Shown here piece by piece: positions 1 to 6,459 of a DNA stretch of 22,076 nt (its first letter is position 1; each line of letters starts with the position of its first letter). A program made the position numbers and the translations under genes. The notes beneath the pieces were generated by a model, which was not told the origin of the DNA, made no database searches, and saw only the letters and a list, made by a program, of their open reading frames with translations. The stretch lies in assembly GCA_964589725.1 (NCBI GenBank), contig CAZPUJ010000525.1, positions 1 through 22,076 of the forward strand, given 5' to 3'. The stretch comes from CAYSHJ01 sp964589725. GTDB lineage: Bacteria > Planctomycetota > Planctomycetia > Planctomycetales > Planctomycetaceae.

Positions 1-120
1 GTCTGTTTCTCGCCAGTCTGTTTCTCGCCGGTCTGTTTCTCGCCGGTCTGCTTCTCACCGGTCTGTTTCTCGCCAGTCTGTTTCTCGCCGGTCTGTTTCT
101 CGCCGGTCTGTTTCTCGCCA
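1..120 (-). repeat. 15-bp coding tandem repeat (TGEKQ pentapeptide)
   Basis: Eight head-to-tail copies of a 15-bp unit, gtctgtttctcgccg on the plus strand, lie within the DUF4175-like gene. Variation is mostly at the last base, with one copy carrying two other changes, and the two 60-bp halves are almost the same. Read on the minus strand, each copy encodes T-G-E-K-Q. Because the unit is a multiple of three, copy number can change without a frameshift. The array reaches the first base of the window, so more copies may lie outside. Confidence 0.95.
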
Positions 121-2261
121 GTCGATTCGTCGCTCGCTTTACGCTGAGACGGTTGCTTCTCTTGATCGCCTTGCGGCGGGCGGTTTCTGTTTTCGCGTTG
201 AGCGATCTTCTCCAGCGCCTTGTCGTCGTCAGTCCCGTCGTTCTTCAACGACTGTTTGCCCGGCTTGCCGTTGGGAGATGTCTCGTCCTTCTTGCTGGGT
301 TGCTGCTCGCCGGACTTGCCGGTCGGATCGGACCTTTTCTGGGACTTCTCGCCGCCCTTTTGCTGTTGGCCGGAAGCGCCGCTTGGGCCCTTGCCGTTTT
401 TGTTCTCTTGTTGGGATTTATTCGGCGGGGACTTGGCGTCCTGATTCGGTTGATCCTGTTTAGCAGCATCGGGATCGGGTTGGTTATTGGCGTCGCGCGG
501 CATCGGGTCGCGGGAGTCGTCCGATGGGGGATTCGGCTTGAGGTCGGACGGCTGTTGTTCAGGGCGTTCGGCCGCTTCGTCGTTGTTGTTCTCGCGAGCT
601 TGATCGAGTTTCTTCTGTTGCTCTTGCTTCCGTTCGTCGAGCTGCTTCTTGGCTTCGTCCTTCGAGACGCGATCGGCGATCTCAATCGTCAGCGGCTCGG
701 TCTTGGCGAGGTTGTGCGTCTGCGGGCGGTTGTCTTGAGCCTCGATCCAAATTCTGATTCTGTCGCCCGTTTTCAGCCTTAGCGGTTCAAGGTGAAAGTC
801 GTGCTTGAGCGTGACTTCTTGTTGATCTCCGTCGAAAAGCGTTTCGTCCAACACGTCGTTCGTGTCGCGTGCGATCTTCAGCGAGACGGTGCGAAGTTTG
901 AAGTCCTGATCGCGCGCGGCGACGACGAGCGGCACGGCGCCGTTGGCCGGCAGCTTGAGGTCCGTAGTCGGCTCAATCAGCGCGACTTGCGGCGGCAGAT
1001 CGAGTCGAACGTTGATCGGATAAATCGCCGGCTTGGGATCCGGGTTGCCGTCGGCGTCCCAGACTTTCACGCGATAAAACTTCGGAAACTTGCTGTCGCG
1101 TTGTCGCGGGTCGGCTCGCCAAGCGATCGTCAGTTGCATGCCATTTTCCACTTTGACCGTACTGCCGGGATATGCGTTCGCAAAATCCTCGGTGTCCGCG
1201 AGTTCAAACTCGCCGTGATGTACCGGGACGTTCGCGGCGGCCTTGATCGTCACGGTGGTCTGTTCCCAAACGTCGATCGCCCCGCCAGGCTGTGTGCGGG
1301 GGTCAAGCTCCATGTATTCCGGGTAGTCGAAGCGAACCTCGGTGACCGTGGCCGACGGCGGCGTGATGATTGTGACTTGGTAGTCGGACGATTGAGCATC
1401 TCCCGCGACGACTCGATACGTGAGGCTCTGCAACAGCCCTTGACCGTCCTCGCCGAGGGTGTCCTCGAATTGAAATGGGTCTTTCGTTTGGCCGAGTTCA
1501 AACGGTTCGTCCACAAAACGGCGGTCAGAGGTCGTGTAGAGCAACAAAACTTTGTTCGGAATCTTTCCGCGTAGCCGAACCGAGATTGGCAACGAACCGC
1601 CGGCTCGGAGCTTCGCGTCTCCCGGTTTGACTTCCAGGATTTCGGTCTGCGTCGCGGGTGTGACGTTCGTGAATGGCGCGATGGCTCGCAGCACCGCCGG
1701 ACCGAGCTTCTTCGGACTGAGCACCGAATAAAGGCAGAACGCCACGACGATGCCAAACAACACATACAGCGTGCGGAGCAACGGTCGCTTGTCGATCGCA
1801 TCCTCGACATCAAGTTTCGTAAGCGTGATGGCGATGCGCTTCTCCATCGTGGCCAGGATCGCGGGAGAGACTGGCCGGTTGGCTCGCTGGAGGTCAATCA
1901 GGCTCAGCAAGCTGCTGCGGAATTCCGCGGACGACGCTTCTAGCGTCTTCGCCGCGAACAGCCCGCTGACGTTTTTCAACGCCGGCCAAATCACTTTCGC
2001 CCCGATCAGCCAGCCGAGAAAGCCCATCACCGGCAGGAACATCAACACTCGCAGCGTGCCGCCGACGCCGTCATCAAACAGCCAATGATCGCTCAGCACG
2101 AACAGCAGCACGTATCCGATCGACACCGTGACCGCGACGGCCGCCGCCGTGAGCATGTCCGTCCGCTTGATGCTCGTCTGCGTCTTCCGAAGCTGATAGT
2201 CAATGTACTCGTCCGGCTCCGCGTACGGAGCGTGCGAGCGTGGTTCGGTGGCGGTTGACAT
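1..2261 (-). CDS. DUF4175-like large membrane-anchored protein (3' end outside window)
   Basis: About 753 residues are visible from an ATG at 2259-2261, and the frame stays open to the left edge where the sequence ends. Three hydrophobic segments are seen near residues 35-57, 69-92 and 163-182. They are followed by a long extracytoplasmic region with beta-rich stretches, then a charged Lys/Glu/Gln-rich stretch that looks like coiled coil, then a low-complexity Pro/Gly/Lys/Gln tail ending in a TGEKQ pentapeptide array. This order matches the planctomycete DUF4175 family, whose role is not established. I assign the family from overall layout, not from a catalytic motif. The upstream AAGAAG is only a weak ribosome binding site. 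The gene has the same strand as the motor gene run at 6442-22076 but is separated from it by a plus-strand block. It could instead be an unrelated membrane protein with a similar plan. Confidence 0.68.
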   Translation of the reverse strand, partial: MSTATEPRSHAPYAEPDEYIDYQLRKTQTSIKRTDMLTAAAVAVTVSIGYVLLFVLSDHWLFDDGVGGTLRVLMFLPVMGFLGWLIGAKVIWPALKNVSGLFAAKTLEASSAEFRSSLLSLIDLQRANRPVSPAILATMEKRIAITLTKLDVEDAIDKRPLLRTLYVLFGIVVAFCLYSVLSPKKLGPAVLRAIAPFTNVTPATQTEILEVKPGDAKLRAGGSLPISVRLRGKIPNKVLLLYTTSDRRFVDEPFELGQTKDPFQFEDTLGEDGQGLLQSLTYRVVAGDAQSSDYQVTIITPPSATVTEVRFDYPEYMELDPRTQPGGAIDVWEQTTVTIKAAANVPVHHGEFELADTEDFANAYPGSTVKVENGMQLTIAWRADPRQRDSKFPKFYRVKVWDADGNPDPKPAIYPINVRLDLPPQVALIEPTTDLKLPANGAVPLVVAARDQDFKLRTVSLKIARDTNDVLDETLFDGDQQEVTLKHDFHLEPLRLKTGDRIRIWIEAQDNRPQTHNLAKTEPLTIEIADRVSKDEAKKQLDERKQEQQKKLDQARENNNDEAAERPEQQPSDLKPNPPSDDSRDPMPRDANNQPDPDAAKQDQPNQDAKSPPNKSQQENKNGKGPSGASGQQQKGGEKSQKRSDPTGKSGEQQPSKKDETSPNGKPGKQSLKNDGTDDDKALEKIAQRENRNRPPQGDQEKQPSQRKASDESTGEKQTGEKQTGEKQTGEKQTGEKQTGEKQTGEKQTGEKQ

Positions 2262-2594
2262 ATTCGAGCTTCTTGTTTGATTCGGATGCGTGAGAGGGTG
2301 CGTGGTTGAAAGAACGAGGGAATGAAGGAGACGGGGTGATGCCGCGTTTTCGTCCGAACGCTCGGCTGATCCCGCTCCTCGCGAGACGAGTCGCCTTCGG
2401 TGTCATTCTTGAAGTTGGCGCTTGTGCTCCACTAGTTTTTTCGGTTCGTGGCCGACAGATTCTGAGATCTTATGCCGAGTTTGTCGCTCAGCGGCAATGA
2501 TTGGGTCGTCTTTCTTAGTGATTCGAATTCTCCCGGCAGTTCCAGCAGCGTGGCCATTGTAGGGACGACGAATCCCAGCAACGCATTGATTCAC
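2262..2594. other. Intergenic region with no recognisable gene
   Basis: This stretch lies upstream of the DUF4175-like gene and should hold its promoter, but I cannot point to convincing -35 and -10 boxes. A short near-palindrome, ctcctcgcgagacgag, is at about 2375-2390. Small open frames exist on both strands and none resembles a known protein. The minus-strand frame between about 2403 and 2570 ends in a Lys-rich segment that I do not recognise. Confidence 0.5.
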
Positions 2595-2712
2595 AGAATA
2601 TGGCGGAAATTGTTGGCGTTCCCGCCGTATCACAGCAAATACATCCCCATGGAACGCTGCTGGTCGGCGCTGGAAAAAAAGTGGCGCGGTTCCCTGTTGA
2701 ATTGTCTGAAGG
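2595..2712 (+). pseudogene. ISAzo13-type (Rhodopirellula-type) transposase, C-terminal remnant
   Basis: In one frame the region reads FPPYHSKYIPMERCW and then SALEKKWRGSLLN. This matches the block around the last acidic catalytic residue of ISAzo13-family DDE transposases, where PPYHSKYNPIERCW followed by a Trp-x-Gly segment is characteristic; the catalytic Glu is the one in MERC. Only about 40 residues of similarity remain. The upstream part of the DDE domain is not recognisable in this frame, and the downstream part is replaced by a fragment of another gene. It is therefore a decayed piece, not an active element. No terminal inverted repeats were found. Confidence 0.62.
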
Positions 2713-2871
2713 CGAAGTTGCACGATGGATGTCGTCGAAGCTCCGAATTCGTTCTCCGCGTTGATCGGTCAGCTTCCCTTGGCGGCTCTGGATTTCGTCG
2801 TCGATCCAAAACAGCGTAAACTGATCGGCAATCCGGCTCATGGCGGCGAGCACGTGATCGAATGTTTCTAA
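2710..2871 (+). pseudogene. Clan AA aspartic protease, C-terminal remnant
   Basis: After a TGA at 2707-2709 the frame reads SCTMDVVEAPNS, then LIGQLPLAALDFVVDPKQ, then GNPAHGGEHVIE, and stops at TAA 2869-2871. This is the C-terminal third of small bacterial retropepsin-like (clan AA) aspartic proteases, in which a CTMDV segment, an LIGQ-P-L-LDxVVDP segment and an NPAHGGE segment are typical. The N-terminal half with the catalytic Asp-Thr/Ser-Gly is absent and the stop precludes read-through from upstream. An ATG at 2725 could start a 48-residue peptide, but that would lack the active site. It directly abuts the transposase remnant, suggesting that insertion and deletion fused two broken genes. 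Confidence 0.6.
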
Positions 2872-2922
2872 AGCGGAAGTCCGCGGTTCCATGCTGGCGG
2901 TGTCTGCCACGAAGGTTTGTCA

Positions 2923-3972
2923 TTGATCGTGTCTCCCGAACGGCTTGCCGAATTGATCGCAACGTTTCCCACACGGCGGATTGCCGTGATCGGGGACTTT
3001 TTTCTCGACAAGTACCTCGAATGCGAACCGGCGTTGGATGAGCCGTCGTTCGAGACCGGCTTGAACGCCCATCAAGTCGTGGCCATTCGACGTTTCGCGG
3101 GAGCCGCCGGGACGGTCGTCAACAATCTTGCCGCGCTCGGCTGCGGGACGCTGCATGCGGTCGGGATCGTTGGTGACGACGGTGAGGCGTTCGACCTGCG
3201 GAGTTGTCTGCGACGAATCAACTGCTCGACTGACGGACTATTGGCATGTGGCTCGAGCATGACGCCAACCTACCTCAAACCACGCAACGTGTCTGATCCG
3301 AGCCTCGCGGGCGAACACGAGCGGTACGACACGAAGAACCGCCAACCAACACCGGCCGAGTTGATCGACGATGTCCTCAAGTCGCTCGACCGCCTTCTGC
3401 CGCAGATCGATGCGGTGATCATCGTGGACCAAGTCGTCGAAGACGACTGCGGGGTGATCACGACGGCCATGCGGGCCGCTCTATCGGCGCGTGCTCAGCG
3501 GCATCCGCAAGTTCTATTTTGGGCCGACAGCCGCAAGCACATTCACGATTTTCGACATGTCATCATTAAGCCGAATCAATTTGAGGCCGTGCAGCACGCG
3601 AATCCGCTGCCGCACGAACGGATGGACCTCGACCACCTGCGAGCGGCGATCCCGACTTTGACGGCGACGACGCACGCACCGGTCTGCGTGACTCTCGGTG
3701 AGCGAGGGATGTTGGTCAGCGATCCGGCAATAACTCATGTGCCCGGAGTTCGTATCCAAGGGCCGATTGACCCAACCGGTGCCGGCGACAGTGTGACCGC
3801 GGGTGCCGTGATCTCGCTGACATCAGGAGCGACACTTCCCGAAGCGGCGTTGATTGGTAACTTGGTGGCCTCGATCACCGTCCAGCAGTTGGCGACAACG
3901 GGGACCGCTCGACCGGACCAATTGCCGGCTCGTTTGGAGATGTGGCGCGGACAATTGGCTGATCCAGTATGA
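2923..3972 (+). CDS. PfkB-family carbohydrate kinase, RfaE/HldE kinase-domain-like
   Basis: A ribokinase-fold sugar kinase of about 349 residues. The N-terminus has the family strand and turn IAVIGDFFLDKY, close to the start of the heptose-7-phosphate kinase domain of RfaE/HldE. A Gly/Ala-rich substrate-binding segment, FAGAAGTVVNNLAALG, follows. The C-terminal PfkB signature DPTGAGDSVTAG lies near residues 283-294, with the last Asp of GAGD as the expected catalytic base. A nucleotide-binding stretch, IIKPNQFEA, lies between. No cytidylyltransferase domain follows, so it is not a full HldE. The substrate cannot be named from sequence. Start choice: TTG at 2923 sits 7 nt after GAAGG at 2911-2915; TTG 2917 is too close and GTG 2929 is an alternative. 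Only 60 bp separate it from the next gene on the same strand, so the two may be co-transcribed. Confidence 0.85.
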   Translation: MIVSPERLAELIATFPTRRIAVIGDFFLDKYLECEPALDEPSFETGLNAHQVVAIRRFAGAAGTVVNNLAALGCGTLHAVGIVGDDGEAFDLRSCLRRINCSTDGLLACGSSMTPTYLKPRNVSDPSLAGEHERYDTKNRQPTPAELIDDVLKSLDRLLPQIDAVIIVDQVVEDDCGVITTAMRAALSARAQRHPQVLFWADSRKHIHDFRHVIIKPNQFEAVQHANPLPHERMDLDHLRAAIPTLTATTHAPVCVTLGERGMLVSDPAITHVPGVRIQGPIDPTGAGDSVTAGAVISLTSGATLPEAALIGNLVASITVQQLATTGTARPDQLPARLEMWRGQLADPV

Positions 3973-4032
3973 TCAGCCGAGGGTCGCAGTCAGTCATTTG
4001 TTGCTGTGGTTCGTTTTGGGGGCGGAACCAGG

Positions 4033-6258
4033 ATGAACGTTTGCTGGACACGCTGGCCGCGGTTCCCTTGGGCATGTCTTGGGCTGGTTCTGTTGACGGC
4101 CGAATGTTTCAGCTCACGTCTCGTCCGCGCTGATGATGGTCTCCCTGTCCCACAGGTCGGCCGGGCACGGCGCGATTTTCACGCGTCGAACTTCAGGCGG
4201 CCTGGCCAAAAGATCGATGTCGATTTTGCTCGCGATATCCAGCCCCTCTTCGCGAAGCGGTGCCAGCGCTGCCATGGGGCGGAACATCGCGAAGGGGGCT
4301 TGCGGCTCGATCTGCGACGCACGGCGCAGCAGGGAGGTGGTTCGGGCGACACGATTGTTCCTGGTTCGAGTGCGAAGAGCCGATTGATCGCGCGCGTGAC
4401 CGGCAATGGCGATGAGGACGTCATGCCGCCCGAGGGTGAGCCGCTCACCGAACAGCAGGTGATATTACTCCGCGCGTGGATCGATCAGGGTGCCGTCTGG
4501 CCCGATGCCCTCGCCGGCAAGGATTCCGACGCCGAGCATTGGTCGTTCCAGGCGTTGCGCAAACCGACCGTTCCGGAAGTTCGCAACACGGCTTGGGTCA
4601 ACAATCCCATCGACCAGTTTGTACTGGCGCGGCTCGAGCACGAAGGTATCGCTCCGTCCCCCGAGGCGGATCGGTTCACGTTGTTGCGACGATTGTCGTT
4701 CGATCTCACGGGATTGCCTCCGACGCCGGAAGAGGTGCGGAAACTTATCGAGGACAGTCGACCCGAAGCGTATGCGGAACTCGTCGAGCGTCTGCTCGCG
4801 TCGCGACATTTTGGGGAACGCTGGGGACGGCATTGGCTCGACTTGGCTCGCTATGCCGACAGCGATGGCTATGAGAACGACAATCCAAGACCGCGTGCCT
4901 GGCGGTTCCGCGACTGGGTGATTGAGTCTCTCAATCGCGATCAGCCGTTCGACCAGTTTACCATCGAACAACTCGCGGGCGACCTGCTCCCAGAGGCCAA
5001 GACGGATCAACTGGTTGCGACCGGCTTTCATCGCAACACGCTGCACAACGGCGCGGGCGGTGCAGACAAAGAGGAGTTCCGTTCGAAGGCGGTGAAGGAC
5101 CGCACCGACACAACCGGCAGCGTTTGGCTGGGGCTGACGCTCAACTGCTGTCAGTGCCACTCGCATAAGTTCGACCCGATCGCGCACCGCGAGTACTACA
5201 GCTTCTATGCGTTCTTTAACAATGCGGATGATGCGGACGTGAATGTGCCGGGGGGTGAAGCCAGTATCTTCCGGCCCGCGCGACGGGCAACGCGAGTGCA
5301 TCTCCGCGGCAATTTCCTCACGCCGGGCGCCGAAGTGCAGCCACAGACGCCGGCGTTTCTGCCCCCACTCAAAACGCGCGATGAGTCTCCCGATCGGCTC
5401 GATCTGGCCCGTTGGATTGTCGATCCGAGGAATCCGCTGACGGCCCGCGTGCAGATCAATCATTTCTGGCAGCATCTGTTCGGCACAGGACTCGTCACCA
5501 CGCCAGAGAACTTCGGCAAGACCGGTCAGCGACCGACACATCAAGGATTGCTCGACTGGCTGGCGGCGGAGTTCATCGACTTGAAATGGAGTCGCAAAGC
5601 GCTGATCCGTACCATCGTCATGTCGGCCACGTACCGCCAGGCTTCGACCTACCGGCCGGAGCTGTTGGAGCACGACCCAGCCAACACGTGGTGGGCGCGC
5701 CAAAACCGCCAACCGTTGGAAGGCGAAATTATCCGCGATGCGGCGCTGGCTGTGAGTGGTTTGCTGCAGCGCGAGATCGGCGGCCCGTCGATTCAGCCCC
5801 CGCTACCCAAGGGACTGGCAGTGCTTGGCGAATTGAAGAACGAACGGTTTATGGAGCCACGCGGAGATCGTCCTCGTCGTGGCTTGTACATCAACGCGCA
5901 GCGGACGTTTCAGTACCCCATGCTGGCGGCCTTCGATGTACCGGACGGCAATCAGCCATGCCCGCGCCGCGACCGGTCCAACACTCCAATCCAGGCACTC
6001 ACGCTGCTCAATGACCCCGCATTCGTCGAATGCACGCAAGCACTCGGACAGCGGCTGATGCAAATCAGTGGCGATCGCGAACAGCGATTGCAGCAGGCCG
6101 TTTCGCTCTGTCTCGCCCGACCGGTGAGCGATGCTGAATTGGCGGTATGGCGCGAGCTCCTGATGGAACAGGAACGGCAGCGACAAAAAGAGCGGGTGGT
6201 CTGGTCAGGCGTGGCGCGGACGTTGCTGAATCTCGAAGAGTTCATCACGCGGGAGTGA
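4033..6258 (+). CDS. Exported cytochrome-like CxxCH protein with DUF1549 and DUF1553 domains (compact form)
   Basis: A 741-residue protein. ATG 4033 is chosen because it is followed by a good signal peptide (basic start, hydrophobic core, then ARADD-like cleavage region); a GTG at 4006 would add nine residues. A planctomycete cytochrome-c-like domain carries CQRCH at about residues 77-81 and a likely axial Met in DVMPPEG near 131. DUF1549 spans roughly 198-410 and contains a second haem-type motif, CCQCH, at about 372-376 followed by HKFDP. DUF1553 begins at about 455 with the LARW-NPLTARV-NHFWQHLFG block and runs to the end. The family is greatly expanded in Planctomycetota and its reaction is unknown. 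Many relatives are near 1,000 residues; here the segment between the two DUFs is reduced to about 50 residues. It converges on the second copy of the family at 6442-8940. Confidence 0.88.
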   Translation: MNVCWTRWPRFPWACLGLVLLTAECFSSRLVRADDGLPVPQVGRARRDFHASNFRRPGQKIDVDFARDIQPLFAKRCQRCHGAEHREGGLRLDLRRTAQQGGGSGDTIVPGSSAKSRLIARVTGNGDEDVMPPEGEPLTEQQVILLRAWIDQGAVWPDALAGKDSDAEHWSFQALRKPTVPEVRNTAWVNNPIDQFVLARLEHEGIAPSPEADRFTLLRRLSFDLTGLPPTPEEVRKLIEDSRPEAYAELVERLLASRHFGERWGRHWLDLARYADSDGYENDNPRPRAWRFRDWVIESLNRDQPFDQFTIEQLAGDLLPEAKTDQLVATGFHRNTLHNGAGGADKEEFRSKAVKDRTDTTGSVWLGLTLNCCQCHSHKFDPIAHREYYSFYAFFNNADDADVNVPGGEASIFRPARRATRVHLRGNFLTPGAEVQPQTPAFLPPLKTRDESPDRLDLARWIVDPRNPLTARVQINHFWQHLFGTGLVTTPENFGKTGQRPTHQGLLDWLAAEFIDLKWSRKALIRTIVMSATYRQASTYRPELLEHDPANTWWARQNRQPLEGEIIRDAALAVSGLLQREIGGPSIQPPLPKGLAVLGELKNERFMEPRGDRPRRGLYINAQRTFQYPMLAAFDVPDGNQPCPRRDRSNTPIQALTLLNDPAFVECTQALGQRLMQISGDREQRLQQAVSLCLARPVSDAELAVWRELLMEQERQRQKERVVWSGVARTLLNLEEFITRE

Positions 6259-6441
6259 CCCGCATCCTGAGGTAAAACGTTAACAGTAAGAATGATGAAA
6301 AAAGAGCGGCGAGCGCTCATTCGAGCGGTAGCTCGTCGGAATGCGGCACCACAGATTCCACGATGGACTGACGCGTTTTTTTCGCAGCGCGATAGCCGAC
6401 GCAAGGCCAGCGGGATCGTGATCCACGAACTGCAAGTCAGA
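6259..6441. other. Convergent intergenic region
   Basis: This gap lies between the 3' ends of two convergent CxxCH/DUF1549/DUF1553 genes. It contains a small hairpin, cgagc-ggta-gctcg at 6322-6335, and a T run after gacgcg near 6376-6383, but no convincing intrinsic terminator. The right part carries a 15-bp direct repeat described separately. No gene is supported here. Confidence 0.5.
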
Positions 6442-6459
6442 TCAATCCACGAACTGCAA
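6421..6459. repeat. 15-bp direct repeat spanning the stop codon of the minus-strand gene
   Basis: The 15-mer atccacgaactgcaa occurs at 6421-6435 and again at 6445-6459, a 24-bp period. The second copy encodes the last residues (LQFVD) of the minus-strand protein, and the first copy would encode the same LQFVD just past its stop codon at 6442-6444. It looks like a small tandem duplication of the gene's 3' end. Confidence 0.9.

Noticed and set aside
1..120. Possible CRISPR array or zinc-finger linker (TGEKP-like) repeats
   Set aside because: Units are directly adjacent with no spacers, and no Cys/His zinc ligands occur; it is a coding tandem repeat.
792..1574. 260-codon open frame on the plus strand
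   Set aside because: Antisense to the continuous DUF4175-like frame, which I followed by translation from 2261 to the left edge.
2306..2500. Small plus-strand open frame starting MKERGNEG
   Set aside because: No ribosome binding site or family match, and it overlaps the probable promoter region of the minus-strand gene.
2923..3972. Bifunctional HldE (heptose kinase plus adenylyltransferase)
   Set aside because: Only the kinase domain is present; no nucleotidyltransferase HxGH motif follows in frame.
4465..5712. 415-codon open frame on the minus strand
   Set aside because: Antisense to the clear DUF1549/DUF1553 coding region on the plus strand, with no family signature.
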